Shown: positions 41,695 through 52,606, numbered from the stretch's first letter. The stretch is 64,000 bases of DNA from Streptomyces roseoverticillatus (GCF_000719265.1 NZ_JOFL01000012.1:62001-126000), one strand, 5' to 3'. Made by a program: numbers and translations. The notes: generated from the sequence alone by a model not told the origin.

Positions 41695-43092
41695 GTGACC
41701 ATTCGCCTGTACGACACCAGCGCCCGGCAGATCCGCGACTTCTCCCCGCTCACTCCGGGCTGCGTCTCGATCTACCTGTGTGGCGCGACCGTGCAGGCCG
41801 CCCCGCACATCGGCCACATCCGCTCCGGCCTGAACTTCGACATCCTCCGCCGCTGGTTCGCCTACCGCGGCTACGACGTCACCTTCGTCCGCAATGTCAC
41901 GGACATCGACGACAAGATCATCAACAAGGCGGCCGACCAGAACCGCCCCTGGTGGTCCATCGGCTACGAGAACGAGCGCGCCTTCAACAGCGGCTACGAC
42001 GTCCTCGGCTGCCTGCCGCCCACCGTCGAGCCCCGCGCCACCGGCCACGTCACCGAGATGGTCGAGATGATGCGCGGCCTCATCGAGCGCGGCCACGCCT
42101 ACGCCGCCGACGGCAATGTGTACTTCGACGTGCGCTCCTTCCCCGGCTACCTGCAGCTCTCCAACCAGGAGCTGGACAATCTCCTCCAGCCCTCCGGCGA
42201 GGGCGAGACCGGCAAGCGCGACCCCCGCGACTTCGCCATGTGGAAGGCCGCCAAGCCCGGCGAGCCCTCCTGGGAGACCCCCTGGGGCCGCGGCCGCCCC
42301 GGCTGGCACCTGGAGTGCTCCGCCATGGCCCACAAGTACCTCGGCGAGGCCTTCGACATCCACGGCGGCGGCCTCGACCTGATCTTCCCCCACCACGAGA
42401 ACGAGATCGCCCAGGCCAAGGCCTTCGGCGACGACTTCGCCTCGTACTGGGTGCACAACGCCTGGGTCACCATGAGCGGCGAGAAGATGTCGAAGTCCCT
42501 CGGCAACTCCGTCCTCGTCTCCGAGATGGTCAAGCACTGGCGCCCCATCGTCCTGCGCTACTACCTCGGCACCCCGCACTACCGCTCGATGATCGAGTAC
42601 AGCGAGGAGGCCCTGCGCGAGGCCGAGGCCGCGTTCGCGCGGATCGAGGGCTTCATGCAGCGCGCCACCGAGCTCGCCGGCAAGACCGTCGAGCCCGCAG
42701 CCGAGGTCCCGCCCGCCTTCGCCGAGGCCATGGACGATGACCTGGGCGTCCCCCAGGCCCTCGCGATCGTGCACACCACCGTCCGCCAGGGCAACTCCGC
42801 CCTGACCGCGGACGACAAGGAATCCGCCGTCGCCCGCCTGGCCGAGGTCCGCGCCATGCTCGGCGTCCTCGGCCTCGACCCCCTCGACGAGCAGTGGGCC
42901 GACGCCTCCGCCGGCCGCGGCGACGACCTCCACGGCGTCGTGGACTCCCTGGTCCGCCTCGTCCTCGACCAGCGCCAGGCCGCCCGCACCCGCAAGGACT
43001 GGGCTGCCGCCGACGCCATCCGCGACCAGCTCCAGCAGGCCGGCCTCGCCATCGAGGACACCCCGTCCGGCCCCCGCTGGTCCCTGTCCTAG
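41695..43092 (+). CDS. cysS: cysteinyl-tRNA synthetase
   Basis: A 465-residue class I aminoacyl-tRNA synthetase. Zn-ligand Cys is in [18 protein letters not shown] (HIGH motif APHIGH). [10 protein letters not shown] and HHENEIAQ complete the zinc site, and KMSKS is in [10 protein letters not shown]. The C-terminal anticodon-binding helices end SGPRWSLS. The GTG at 41695 has no Shine-Dalgarno. TACTCT at 41683-41688 lies at -10 spacing to it, so the mRNA may be leaderless. Length is standard; this is not the MshC paralogue of mycothiol synthesis, which lacks the C-terminal domain. Confidence 0.94.
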   Translation: MTIRLYDTSARQIRDFSPLTPGCVSIYLCGATVQAAPHIGHIRSGLNFDILRRWFAYRGYDVTFVRNVTDIDDKIINKAADQNRPWWSIGYENERAFNSGYDVLGCLPPTVEPRATGHVTEMVEMMRGLIERGHAYAADGNVYFDVRSFPGYLQLSNQELDNLLQPSGEGETGKRDPRDFAMWKAAKPGEPSWETPWGRGRPGWHLECSAMAHKYLGEAFDIHGGGLDLIFPHHENEIAQAKAFGDDFASYWVHNAWVTMSGEKMSKSLGNSVLVSEMVKHWRPIVLRYYLGTPHYRSMIEYSEEALREAEAAFARIEGFMQRATELAGKTVEPAAEVPPAFAEAMDDDLGVPQALAIVHTTVRQGNSALTADDKESAVARLAEVRAMLGVLGLDPLDEQWADASAGRGDDLHGVVDSLVRLVLDQRQAARTRKDWAAADAIRDQLQQAGLAIEDTPSGPRWSLS

Positions 43093-43196
43093 CCGGCGAT
43101 CCGAGCGTCGCAGTCCGTCCTGAGGGACACTTTTCGTACGTACGTTTACAGAAGTCGCGGCCAGCGACTCTGAGCAGTGAAGAAACAGGTGCACCC

Positions 43197-44147
43197 ATGG
43201 CCGGCAACAGCCAGCGCAGGAACCGCCGCACGTCCAACAAGAAGGGCGCGCAGGTCGGCAGCGGCGGTCAGCGACGCCGGGGCCTGGAGGGCAAGGGCCC
43301 GACGCCGCCCGCGTCCATGCGGAAGGGCCACAAGAAGAACCGCATCGCCAACGCCAAGGTCCGCCACGAGACCAAGCGTCCGGCCCCGCGCCGCGGCGGC
43401 CCCAAGGGCACCAACGAGCTCGTCGTCGGCCGCAACTCCGTCGTCGAGGCGCTGCGCGAGGGCGTGCCCGCCAACACCCTGTACGTCCAGCAGTACCTCG
43501 ACAACGACGAGCGCGTCCGCGAAGCCCTCCAGCTCGCCACGGACAAGGGCCTCAACCTCATGGAGGCCCCCCGTCCCGAGCTGGACCGGATGACCAACGG
43601 CCTGAACCACCAGGGCCTGGTCCTCTCCGTGCCGCCCTACGAGTACGCCCACCCCGAGGACCTCACCGCCGCCGCGTTCGACGACGGCGAGGACCCGCTG
43701 ATCGTCGCCCTCGACGGCATCACCGACCCGCGCAACCTCGGCGCCGTCGTCCGCTCCGTCTCCGCCTTCGGCGGCCACGGCGTGGTCGTCCCCGAGCGCC
43801 GCGCGGCCGGCATGACCGCCAGCGCCTGGAAGACCTCCGCCGGCACCGCCGCGCGCACCCCGGTGGCCCGCTGCACCAATGTGACGCGGATGCTGGAGGG
43901 CTACCAGAAGGCCGGCCTCACGGTCGTCGGCCTCGCCGCCGACGGCGACGTCGAGCTCCACGAGCTCGAAGCCCTCGAAGGCCCGGTCGTCATCGTCGTC
44001 GGCAGCGAGGGCAAGGGCCTCTCCCGCCTCGTCGGCGAGACCTGCGACTTCCGCGTGCGCATCCCGATGCCGGGCGGCGCCGAGTCGCTCAACGCCGGTG
44101 TCGCGGCGGGCGTCGTGCTCTACGAGGCGGCGCGCCGCCGGGCCTGA
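43197..44147 (+). CDS. rlmB: 23S rRNA (guanosine-2'-O)-methyltransferase, SpoU family
   Basis: A 316-residue SPOUT methyltransferase. The N-terminal 70 residues are a basic Gly/Lys/Arg tail likely to bind rRNA. The substrate-binding domain begins at [14 protein letters not shown]. The knotted catalytic domain has motif 1 [16 protein letters not shown], motif 2 [13 protein letters not shown] and motif 3 [23 protein letters not shown]. It 2'-O-methylates G2251 in the peptidyl-transferase P loop by homology. It lies directly after cysS, as elsewhere in actinomycetes. Confidence 0.93.
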   Translation: MAGNSQRRNRRTSNKKGAQVGSGGQRRRGLEGKGPTPPASMRKGHKKNRIANAKVRHETKRPAPRRGGPKGTNELVVGRNSVVEALREGVPANTLYVQQYLDNDERVREALQLATDKGLNLMEAPRPELDRMTNGLNHQGLVLSVPPYEYAHPEDLTAAAFDDGEDPLIVALDGITDPRNLGAVVRSVSAFGGHGVVVPERRAAGMTASAWKTSAGTAARTPVARCTNVTRMLEGYQKAGLTVVGLAADGDVELHELEALEGPVVIVVGSEGKGLSRLVGETCDFRVRIPMPGGAESLNAGVAAGVVLYEAARRRA

Positions 44148-44160
44148 GAAAACTCTCCTC

Positions 44161-44200
44161 AAGCGCAGGACGGGCCGGTTCACCGGCCCGTCCTGCGCTT
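44161..44200. terminator. 18-bp perfect hairpin terminator after rlmB
   Basis: Arms 44161-44178 and 44183-44200 pair perfectly around a TTCA loop, 13 bases after the rlmB stop. Confidence 0.85.
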
Positions 44201-44287
44201 GTGCGCACGGTTGACGGGCCGCGTTGACGCGACCCGGACAGTTCGACTCGGTCAAGGCAGTGTCCTAATCAGAAGTCACTCGGTTAG

Positions 44288-45949
44288 ATGAGTGTGGACA
44301 CCAGAACACCCCGCACACCCACGGGGGGAAGCTCTTCCGGGTACGACGACCAGCCCGCGCTGAGTACGGTGAAGGTTCCGTCCGACCCGGCGCAGATCGC
44401 CGTCAACCACGTGAGTTTCCGCGTGCAGCTCGCCCGGCCCCCGCGCGTCGCCCGCCAGTACGCAGGCATCGCCGACACGGCGCAGCTGCCCACCGTCAAG
44501 AGCACGCCCAAACGGCGCGCTCCCGTGGTGTGGAGCGGGCGGGCCGCACCCGGCGACGCCGCGCCCACCGAACTCCTGCAGGCCGTACGGGACTCCGCCG
44601 TCACCGACGCGGGCTCCACCCAGGTGCTGCCCCGCATCCGCGTCGGCGACCAGCCCCCCTCCGTCGTCGGCCCCCGCAGCCACGGCGAGCGCACCGGCCC
44701 CGGCGAGCTCGTCGACGCCGCCGGCCCCGCCGCCCCCGAGACGCAGCTCCTGCACGGCGTCCGCCCCACCGGAAGCGCGTACGACGAAGACCGGTACGGC
44801 TACCCGCAGTTCGGCGGCCCGGACGACCCCGACGGCTACGACGCGGAATACGACGAGGGCGCCGAGGGCGCGGACGGCGAGGAGGGCGCCGCCAAGCGCC
44901 ACAACGACTCCGTCCGGCACGCCTACTACCCCGGCCGCCGCATGAACCTCGGCGTCGTCCTGCTGCCCCTGCGGATCTTCCTCGGCCTGATCTCCATCTA
45001 CGCCGGCATGGGCAAGCTCTGCGACCCCGTCTACTTCGACGGCGGCAAGCGCGGCTCCATGGTCGCCTGGCTCACGGCCCTCCACCCCTGGCCCGCCGCC
45101 GAACCGCTGCGCGACCTCGCCCTCGCCCACCCCGTGGGCGCCGGCCTCACCGTCGCCTTCCTCCAGGTCGTCGTCGGCGTGCTCACCATCTTCGGTCTCT
45201 GGCAGCGCCTCGCCGCCTCCGTCGGCGTGCTGCTGTCCGCCGTCCTGATCGTCACCGTCAGCTGGCGCAGCACCCCCGTCTACGACGCCCCCGACATCAT
45301 CTACCTGGCCGCCTGGAGCCCCCTCGTGATCGCCGGGGCGCCCTTCTACTCCATCGACGGACGCCTCGCCGGCGAGGCCTGGCGCCGCCTCGGCCCGCGC
45401 GCCGAGCTGTGGGACCTGCGGCGGCGCGTCCTGCGCCGCGGCACGATCATGGCCACGGTCGTCATCGGCCTCACCCTGCTGGTCGGCTCCACCCTCGGCG
45501 GCGCCGTCCGCTCCTCCCAGACCGTCAGGGTCCCCGGCCCCAGCGACCCCCCGGTCAACAACCTCCCCGGCTCGCCGTACCCGCAGAGCCCCACCGCCGC
45601 CACCCCGCGCGGCGGCACCCACGGCCCGTCGGCCGCCGGCACCCCCACGCCCACGGCCCCCGGCACCCACTCGGCGACGCCGTCCGCGACCGCCCCGGCC
45701 GCGCCCGGCGCCGCCCGCACCCCCACCGGCGCCGCAGCGGGCGGCGCGGGACGGCCCGGCGCCAGCCAGGGCGTCCGCCCCGCCCCGCAGACCCCGCGGC
45801 ACCAGGCCCCGCCGGCCGCGCCGCGCAGCCCCTCGGGCGGCTCGTCGGCCTCCAGCGGCGCGGGCAGCACGTCGAGCAGCACGGGCGGCGGCTCGTCCTC
45901 CGGCGGCTCGTCCGGCGGCACGGGCGCGCTCGGCGGCCTCCTGGGCTGA
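44288..45949 (+). CDS. DoxX-family membrane protein with long low-complexity tails
   Basis: A 553-residue protein. A soluble, variable N-terminal half (about 1-220), rich in Asp/Gly/Tyr towards its end, leads to a four-helix DoxX domain at about 220-390 (VLLPLRIFLGLISIYAGMGKLCDP, VGAGLTVAFLQVVVGVLTIFGLW, GVLLSAVLIVTV, IIYLAAWSPLVIAGAPF). An additional helix is followed by a 150-residue Pro/Thr/Ser/Gly tail, probably extracellular. DoxX proteins take part in redox and thiol-stress complexes in mycobacteria, but the role here is unknown. The ATG at 44288 lacks an evident ribosome site. Confidence 0.82.
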   Translation: MSVDTRTPRTPTGGSSSGYDDQPALSTVKVPSDPAQIAVNHVSFRVQLARPPRVARQYAGIADTAQLPTVKSTPKRRAPVVWSGRAAPGDAAPTELLQAVRDSAVTDAGSTQVLPRIRVGDQPPSVVGPRSHGERTGPGELVDAAGPAAPETQLLHGVRPTGSAYDEDRYGYPQFGGPDDPDGYDAEYDEGAEGADGEEGAAKRHNDSVRHAYYPGRRMNLGVVLLPLRIFLGLISIYAGMGKLCDPVYFDGGKRGSMVAWLTALHPWPAAEPLRDLALAHPVGAGLTVAFLQVVVGVLTIFGLWQRLAASVGVLLSAVLIVTVSWRSTPVYDAPDIIYLAAWSPLVIAGAPFYSIDGRLAGEAWRRLGPRAELWDLRRRVLRRGTIMATVVIGLTLLVGSTLGGAVRSSQTVRVPGPSDPPVNNLPGSPYPQSPTAATPRGGTHGPSAAGTPTPTAPGTHSATPSATAPAAPGAARTPTGAAAGGAGRPGASQGVRPAPQTPRHQAPPAAPRSPSGGSSASSGAGSTSSSTGGGSSSGGSSGGTGALGGLLG

Positions 45950-45962
45950 GCGACCCCGCACA

Positions 45963-46000
45963 GAACGGCCCCCGCACCCTTCCGGGTGCGGGGGCCGTTC
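45963..46000. terminator. 17-bp perfect hairpin terminator
   Basis: Arms 45963-45979 and 45984-46000 pair perfectly around a TTCC loop, between the DoxX gene and the convergent nucleotidyltransferase gene. Confidence 0.85.
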
Positions 46001-46057
46001 TCGTCGCCGTTGCGGCGGCACGGGCGCGCTCGGCGGACTCCGCGGCCAACCGCAGTC

Positions 46058-46783
46058 CTACGCGCCGGCCAGCTCCTTGGCCGCCTCCGTGAGGTCCTTC
46101 GCGGTGTCGATGGCCCGCCAGTACGCGCCGTGCGGCAGCGGATAGCCCGCGAGGCGCCGCTCGCGCGCCAGCCGGGGGAACGTCGTGCGCTCGTGGTCCC
46201 CGCGCTCCGGCAGCAGGTCAGTGAAGGCGGCGGAGAAGACGTAGACGCCCGCATTGATCAGGTACGGGGAGGGCGGGGACTCGATGAAGTCCAGCACGTG
46301 CCCGAACTCGTCGGTCTCGACGGCCCCCCAGGGGATCCGGGGCCGGGCCAGGGCCAGGGTGGCCGCCGCGTCACGCTCGTGGTGGAAGGCGGCCATCTCG
46401 CGCAGCGAGAAGCGGGTCCAGATGTCGCCGTTGGTGGCGTACCAGGGCCGGTCGGGGTGGGGCAGCGAGGCCGCCGCGAACTTCAGGCCGCCGCCCCGGC
46501 CGAGCGGCTCCTTCTCGACGACGGTGGTCACCCGCAGCGGCAGTTCGGCCGACACGAGCCAGTCCTGCAGGACCTCCGCCAGATGGCCGCACGAGACCAC
46601 GGCGTCGGTGACGCCCTCGGCGGCCAGCCAGGCCAGCTGATGGCCGATGATCGGGGTCCCGGTGCCGGGGATCTCGACCATCGGCTTGGGTCGGTCGTCG
46701 GTGTACGGGCGCAGCCGCGACCCCTGGCCGCCGGCCAGGATCACGGCTTGGGTGGGGTACGGATACGCGTGCGTGCCGGTCAT
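46058..46783 (-). CDS. sugar nucleotidyltransferase-like protein
   Basis: A 241-residue GT-A-like nucleotidyltransferase. Signature AVILAGGQGSRLRPYTDDRPKPMVEI lies at the N terminus, NGDIWTRFSLREM supplies the metal-binding Asp, and INAGVYVFS and a late AIDTAKDL block follow. It probably activates a sugar-1-phosphate with an NTP. The ATG at 46783 gives a standard start three codons after a GTG. The adjacent secreted-protein gene and msiK are in the same order in S. coelicolor as I recall. The sugar is unknown. Confidence 0.85.
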   Translation of the reverse strand: MTGTHAYPYPTQAVILAGGQGSRLRPYTDDRPKPMVEIPGTGTPIIGHQLAWLAAEGVTDAVVSCGHLAEVLQDWLVSAELPLRVTTVVEKEPLGRGGGLKFAAASLPHPDRPWYATNGDIWTRFSLREMAAFHHERDAAATLALARPRIPWGAVETDEFGHVLDFIESPPSPYLINAGVYVFSAAFTDLLPERGDHERTTFPRLARERRLAGYPLPHGAYWRAIDTAKDLTEAAKELAGA

Positions 46784-46855
46784 GCCCCGCACGATATGCG
46801 GTGCCGTCCGCGGGCGGACCGGTGGTGGCGCGGCAGCCGTGCCCCTGGCGGCGGG

Positions 46856-47263
46856 TCAGCGGGCCTGGACGCCGGTGGCGTACGAGGTGTCGCAGACGGG
46901 CCGGGCGTAGCTCTGGGCCTGCTTCGGGCCGTACTTCGCGACCGCCGCGCGGCCGAGGCTGCGTGCGATCTCGACGCAGTGCCTGGCCAGCGAGGGACGG
47001 CCGTTGGTGGCCTGCTGGAGGTGGGTGAGGGCTACGCCCGGGTTCTTCTCCTGCATCTCGGTCAGCAGCTTGTCGCGCAGCACCTCGTGCGGGGCGAGGC
47101 CGCGGGCCTGGGTGGAGGCGGTATTGGAGGACGCGGTGAGCACCTGCGAATCGGCAGGCGCGGCCCACGGGACGCGGGTCACCGCGAGGGTTCCCGAGAG
47201 GACGAGAACGACGGGGAGTACGAAGGCAAGGGTTCTGCCGATGTGGCGGGCGGCCTGGTTCAT
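46856..47263 (-). CDS. small secreted protein, function unknown
   Basis: A 135-residue protein with an N-terminal membrane or signal segment (TLAFVLPVVLVLSGTLAV, residues 11-28). The exported domain is helical (HEVLRDKLLTEMQEKNPGVALTHLQQATNGRPSLARHCVEIARSLGRAAVAKYG) and has two cysteines, which could form a disulfide. I do not recognise a named family. It lies between the nucleotidyltransferase gene and msiK on the same strand and appears conserved there in other Streptomyces as I recall. Confidence 0.6.
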   Translation of the reverse strand: MNQAARHIGRTLAFVLPVVLVLSGTLAVTRVPWAAPADSQVLTASSNTASTQARGLAPHEVLRDKLLTEMQEKNPGVALTHLQQATNGRPSLARHCVEIARSLGRAAVAKYGPKQAQSYARPVCDTSYATGVQAR

Positions 47264-47425
47264 GCCGCAGATGGTAGCGAGGGGTAATGACGCCGCGACA
47301 TCTAGTCACCCGGTCGAGGGATACGTCAGGGGGCGCGGCGCGTCGCCGAGTTGACGCACGCCACTCGAAAAGGGCGATCTGCCGGGGAAAACGGCAACCG
47401 GTGCGGCTTCGACCCGAAAAACACC

Positions 47426-47457
47426 CCGCCCCCGGCCTTTCGGCGGCACGGGGGCGG
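47426..47457 (-). terminator. hairpin after msiK
   Basis: CCGCCCCCG (47426-47434) pairs with CGGGGGCGG (47449-47457), with further GCC/GGC pairing inside the loop, 34 bases past the msiK stop. Confidence 0.65.
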
Positions 47458-47490
47458 AGGTTTCGTCCGGGCGCGGGCCCGGCGCCGGCG

Positions 47491-48624
<1,134 letters not shown>

Positions 48625-48680
48625 GGTGATGCAGTCCCTTCACCGGCAGGAACGTGCCGGACGATCCGTTGTAGAGGGAG

Positions 48681-48704
48681 TGGTCCAGTCCAATTGGATC
48701 GGAC
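48681..48704. promoter_or_regulatory. DasR-like operator / palindrome upstream of msiK
   Basis: TGGTCCAGTCCA (48681-48692) matches 10 of 12 positions of the DasR core TGGTCTAGACCA. It overlaps a wider imperfect palindrome (48683-48704) centred on TCCAATTGGA, 57-80 bases before the msiK ATG. Confidence 0.5.
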
Positions 48705-48838
48705 TGCTGGTGACGGTACCCGGGGAGCGGCTTTCTGTCAGTAGTTCCGGAAGGCCGCCGGCAACAAGCTTGTGGCTGGTGGAACTGGCCGCTGTGTAGA
48801 GTGGAGCCGCGTTCGCGGGCGATGTCCGTGCACGTCAC

Positions 48839-48912
48839 GCCGCCTTAGCTCAGTTGGCCAGAGCGTCGCTCTTGTAAAGCGAGGGTCGTCGGTTCGAATC
48901 CGACAGGCGGCT
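48839..48912 (+). tRNA. tRNA-Thr (anticodon TGT)
   Basis: A 74-base cloverleaf. The acceptor stem is GCCGCCT/AGGCGGC with discriminator T, the D stem GCTC/GAGC, the anticodon stem TCGCT/AGCGA around loop CTTGTAA, and the T arm GTCGG-TTCGAAT-CCGAC. CCA is not encoded. It reads ACA and other ACN codons, rare in this genome. Confidence 0.95.
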
Positions 48913-48934
48913 CAAGGAAGCACAGTTCAGCGCA

Positions 48935-48972
48935 GCAACGGCCCTCCGTGAAAGATCACGGAGGGCCGTTGC
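48935..48972 (+). terminator. 17-bp perfect hairpin after tRNA-Thr
   Basis: Arms 48935-48951 and 48956-48972 pair perfectly around AAGA. TCTTT follows on the plus strand. It also lies at the end of the convergent MMPL gene. Confidence 0.88.
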
Positions 48973-48999
48973 TCTTTGCGCTCGCGTACGGCTAGCGCC

Positions 49000-51171
49000 T
49001 CAGCTGTGGACCTCCTCGTCCGCCGCGCGGTGACGGCCCTGGCCCTGGGCGGGGACGGACTCGGCCGCGGGCCCGGGCCGCGGAGCGTCCTGGTGGCCCG
49101 GCCACCAGGCCTTGTGGCCCAGGAGGGACGTGATCGTCGGGACGAGGAGCATGGCCATCACGAAGGCCGTCAGCAGTATGCCGAAGGCGACGGCGAAGCC
49201 CATCTGCTGGAGCATCGAGTTGTCGGCCAGCAGGAGGACGCCGAAGGTGCCGGCGAGGATGATCGCGGCGGAGGCGATGGTGGGGGCCGAGCGGGCGACG
49301 GCGGTGCGGACGGCCTCGCGGGCCGGGACGCCGCGCCGGACCTCCTCCCGCAGGCGGGCGACCATCAGGATGTTGTAGTCGGTGCCGATGGCGACGACGA
49401 AGAGGTAGACGATGACCGGCAGCATGAACAGCAGGCCGTTCTTGTGCTGGAGGTCCTGGAAGAGCCAGACGGTGGAGCCGAGCGTGGCGCCGAAGCCGAG
49501 GGCGACGGCGATCATCAGGTAGAGCGGGGCGACGAGGCTGCGGAGCAGCAGGCCCAGGATGACCATGATCGCGAGGCCGGCGATGGGGAAGACGAGCTTG
49601 TAGTCGTGGTTGACGGCCTTCTCGACGTCGGCGAGGACGGCGGAGGTGCCGCCGACGTAGGCCTTGGCGCCGTCGGGCGCGGCCTTGTGGGCGCTGTCGC
49701 GCAGCGCGCCGCCCGCGATTTCGATGGCCTTGTCCTCGGTGGGGCGGTACTTGAGGACGACGCTGTACTGGGCGACGGTGCCGTCGGGGCTGACGACCGG
49801 GTCGGAGACGCCGCCGACGCCGTCGACCCCGGCGAGTTCCTTCTTGTACGTGCCGAGGGCGCCCTTGTCGAGGGTGCCGCCGCGGGATTCGACGTAGACC
49901 ATGGCGGGGTCGGACTGGCCGGCGGAGAAGCCGCGCTGCAGGTCCTTCATGGCCTGGACGGACTCCAGCTTCTGGGGCAGCTGGCTGTCGGTGTCGAACT
50001 CGGCCTTGAAGCTGAGGGCGCCGAGGGCGAGGGCGGCGAGGACGGCGGCGGAGAGGGTGGCGATGACGGCGGGGCGGCGGGCGACGAGCGTGCCGAGGCC
50101 GCCCGAGACGCGGTTGCGTGGGCGCTTCTTCCAGGCCTTGGAGGGCCAGAAGGCCTTGGTGCCGAGGAGGGAGAAGACGGCCGGCACGAGGGTGAGGGCG
50201 GCGACGAGGGTCACGCCGACGGCGATGGCGAGCGAGGGGCCCATCGCCCGCATCATGCCCATGGTGGAGAGCAGGAGGGCGAGGAAGGCGACGATGACGG
50301 CGCCGGCGGCGGAGGCGATGGTCTCGCCGACGCGGGCGACGGCGTTGGTGAGGGCCTCCTTGGGCTGCTGCCCGGCGCGCAGTTCTTCGCGGTAGCGGAA
50401 GAGGAGGAAGAGGATGTAGTCGGTGCCGACGCCGAAGAGGACGACGATGAGGATGGCGGAGATGGAGTTGTCGGCCTTGAGTCCGCCGAGGTGGGCGGCG
50501 GTGCCGATGAGTCCGAGGGCGACGGCGAAGACGAGGGCGATGATGAGGACGGGCATCAGCGCTATCAGCGGGCTGCGGAAGATGACCAGCAGCAGGATGA
50601 TGATCAGGAGGAGCGTCGCCGACATGATCATCGCGTCGGTGTCGCCGGAGGACTCCTGAGCGTCCAGGTTGGTGGCGGCCTGTCCGGTGAAGCCGGCCTT
50701 CAGGTGGGTGCCGTCCAGCAGGCCCTTGGCGTCTTCGCGGAGGTCCTTGACGGCGTTGGGCAGGGTGGCGTCCTGGGAGTTCCTGTCGGTCGCGACGACG
50801 TTGGCGAGGGCGATCTCGCCGTTGGGGGAGACGGCCTGCGGGTTCGTCACGATGCGGGCGACGCCCTTGCGGTGCTTGTCGTCCAGGCCGCGGGTGACCT
50901 TGGCGACGTCGGCGCGGTCGGCCTCGGTGAGCTTTCCGCCGTCGGAGCGCTGGAAGACGACGATGGCGGAGGGCTGTTCGGTCTTGGGGAAGGCCTTTTC
51001 CTGGAGTTTGCCCGCCTGCACGGATTCATAATGCGAAGGAAGGAATTCCGTTTCATCGGTCGTGGACTTCAGCCCCGGGGCCAGCAGGACGAGGGCCACT
51101 GCGGCGACGATCCAGCCGGCGATGGTCAGCCATGGTCGGTGGACGGCGAACCGCCCGACTCGTCGGAACAT
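49000..51171 (-). CDS. MMPL/RND-family transporter
   Basis: A 723-residue membrane protein with about 12 transmembrane helices in two halves. Each half starts with one helix, followed by an extracytoplasmic domain and five helices. The MMPL motifs GVGTDYILFLLFRYREELRAG in the first half and AIGTDYNILMVARLREEVRRG in the second hold the proton-relay Asp-Tyr pairs. Such pumps export lipids, siderophores or drugs in actinomycetes. A short charged tail ends the protein. An 18-bp palindrome in the divergent promoter region suggests local regulation. Substrate is unknown. Confidence 0.92.
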   Translation of the reverse strand: MFRRVGRFAVHRPWLTIAGWIVAAVALVLLAPGLKSTTDETEFLPSHYESVQAGKLQEKAFPKTEQPSAIVVFQRSDGGKLTEADRADVAKVTRGLDDKHRKGVARIVTNPQAVSPNGEIALANVVATDRNSQDATLPNAVKDLREDAKGLLDGTHLKAGFTGQAATNLDAQESSGDTDAMIMSATLLLIIILLLVIFRSPLIALMPVLIIALVFAVALGLIGTAAHLGGLKADNSISAILIVVLFGVGTDYILFLLFRYREELRAGQQPKEALTNAVARVGETIASAAGAVIVAFLALLLSTMGMMRAMGPSLAIAVGVTLVAALTLVPAVFSLLGTKAFWPSKAWKKRPRNRVSGGLGTLVARRPAVIATLSAAVLAALALGALSFKAEFDTDSQLPQKLESVQAMKDLQRGFSAGQSDPAMVYVESRGGTLDKGALGTYKKELAGVDGVGGVSDPVVSPDGTVAQYSVVLKYRPTEDKAIEIAGGALRDSAHKAAPDGAKAYVGGTSAVLADVEKAVNHDYKLVFPIAGLAIMVILGLLLRSLVAPLYLMIAVALGFGATLGSTVWLFQDLQHKNGLLFMLPVIVYLFVVAIGTDYNILMVARLREEVRRGVPAREAVRTAVARSAPTIASAAIILAGTFGVLLLADNSMLQQMGFAVAFGILLTAFVMAMLLVPTITSLLGHKAWWPGHQDAPRPGPAAESVPAQGQGRHRAADEEVHS

Positions 51172-51308
51172 GCTTGGTGCTCCTAGCTAGGTGATTCCCG
51201 CGGTCGCTTCAGGTGGGCGGACGGCAGGCAAGGCATGAACACGCTAGACAGCCCCGAATTGCCTCCACAACAAAATCGCCGGGAAATCGGTCCTGGGTCG
51301 GGGTCGCT

Positions 51309-51326
51309 CTCATCCGGCCGGATGAG
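51309..51326. promoter_or_regulatory. 18-bp perfect palindrome between MMPL and M24 genes
   Basis: CTCATCCGGCCGGATGAG is perfectly self-complementary. It lies 138 bases before the MMPL start and 66 bases before the M24 start, so it may be an operator for either or both. Confidence 0.5.
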
Positions 51327-51391
51327 GGAGTGTCACCCGAGAGGTAGAGAAACGCGGCGCCGGGCGCCTTCTCCCGGATTACTCTGCCCCC

Positions 51392-52537
51392 ATGAGCGAT
51401 GCCGCCGCCCCCGCCCCGACCCCGCCCGGTGGATCCGCGGGCGGGCCGGCCTATGCCGACCGCCTGGAGCGTGCCGCCGTCGAGGCCGCTGACTCCGGCC
51501 TGGCCGGTCTGATCGTCACACCGGGCCCCGACTTGGACTGGCTCACGGGCTACCGTCCGCCCCCCACCGAGCGGTTGACCGCCCTGCTGATCGCGCCGGG
51601 CGAGCGGCCGCGGCTGCTCGTTCCCGCCCTGGAGCGTCCCGACGCCGAACAGGCCCCGTCGGCCTCGTCGTTGTCGGTCACCGGCTGGAGCGACGGCCAG
51701 GATCCGTACGCGGCACTGGCTCCGCTGCTCGGGCCGAAGGGCCGCTACGGCGTCTCGGACAACGCCTGGGCGCTGCACCTGCTGGGTCTGCAACGGGCTT
51801 GCCCGGAGGTGTCGTACGGGGCGTTCACCGAGGTCATGCCGATGTTGCGGGCGGTGAAGGACGCCTACGAGGTGGAGCGGCTCGCGGCCGCGGGCGCGGC
51901 GGCGGATGCTGCGTACGAGGACGTGTCGGGGTTGCAGTTCGAGGGGCGGCGGGAGCGGGAGGTGGCGGCCGATCTGGCGCGTCTGCTGCTCGAACACGGC
52001 CATAGCCAGGTGGATTTCACGATTGTCGGATCGGGCCCGAACGGGGCCAATCCGCATCACGACGCGGGTGACCGGGTCATCGAGCTGGGCGACATGGTCG
52101 TCATGGACTTCGGCGGGCTGAAGGACGGCTACGGCTCGGACACGACGCGTACGGTGCACGTGGGGCAGCCGACGGCCGAGGAGCGCAAGGTGCACGACGT
52201 GGTGCGCGAGGCGCAGCAGGCGGCGTTCGAGGCGGTGCGGCCGGGTGTGGCGTGCCAGGAGATCGACCGGGTGGCGCGGCAGGTCATCCGGGCGGCGGGG
52301 TTCGGGGAATACTTCATTCACCGTACGGGGCACGGCATCGGTGTGACGACGCACGAGCCGCCGTATCTGGTGGAGGGTGAACACCTGCCGCTGGTACCGG
52401 GGATGTGTTTCTCCATCGAACCGGGGATTTACCTGCCGGGACGTTTCGGTGTACGGATCGAGGACATCGTGGTGTGCACGGAGTCGGGCGGGCGGCGGTT
52501 GAACAATACGGCGCACGGGATGCGGGTGGTGGCCTAG
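51392..52537 (+). CDS. M24-family metallopeptidase (Xaa-Pro aminopeptidase/prolidase-like)
   Basis: A 381-residue pita-bread-fold enzyme. The N-terminal creatinase-like domain (about 1-150) contains LDWLTGYRPPPTERLTALLI. Catalytic-domain metal ligands are visible: Asp in VVMDFGG, Asp in GYGSDTTRTV, His in HRTGHGIGVTTHE, Glu in FSIEPGIYLPG and Glu in VRIEDIVV. It removes N-terminal residues before proline or splits Xaa-Pro dipeptides, using two metal ions. A hairpin terminator follows. Confidence 0.93.
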   Translation: MSDAAAPAPTPPGGSAGGPAYADRLERAAVEAADSGLAGLIVTPGPDLDWLTGYRPPPTERLTALLIAPGERPRLLVPALERPDAEQAPSASSLSVTGWSDGQDPYAALAPLLGPKGRYGVSDNAWALHLLGLQRACPEVSYGAFTEVMPMLRAVKDAYEVERLAAAGAAADAAYEDVSGLQFEGRREREVAADLARLLLEHGHSQVDFTIVGSGPNGANPHHDAGDRVIELGDMVVMDFGGLKDGYGSDTTRTVHVGQPTAEERKVHDVVREAQQAAFEAVRPGVACQEIDRVARQVIRAAGFGEYFIHRTGHGIGVTTHEPPYLVEGEHLPLVPGMCFSIEPGIYLPGRFGVRIEDIVVCTESGGRRLNNTAHGMRVVA

Positions 52538-52539
52538 CG

Positions 52540-52562
52540 GCCACCGGTTCCGCTCCGGTGGC
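52540..52562 (+). terminator. hairpin after the M24 gene
   Basis: GCCACCGG (52540-52547) pairs with CCGGTGGC (52555-52562), followed by TTCTTA. Confidence 0.7.
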
Positions 52563-52606
52563 TTCTTACGGCTGCAGCCCCGGAGGTTTACGGCCGATGC
52601 GGCGGC

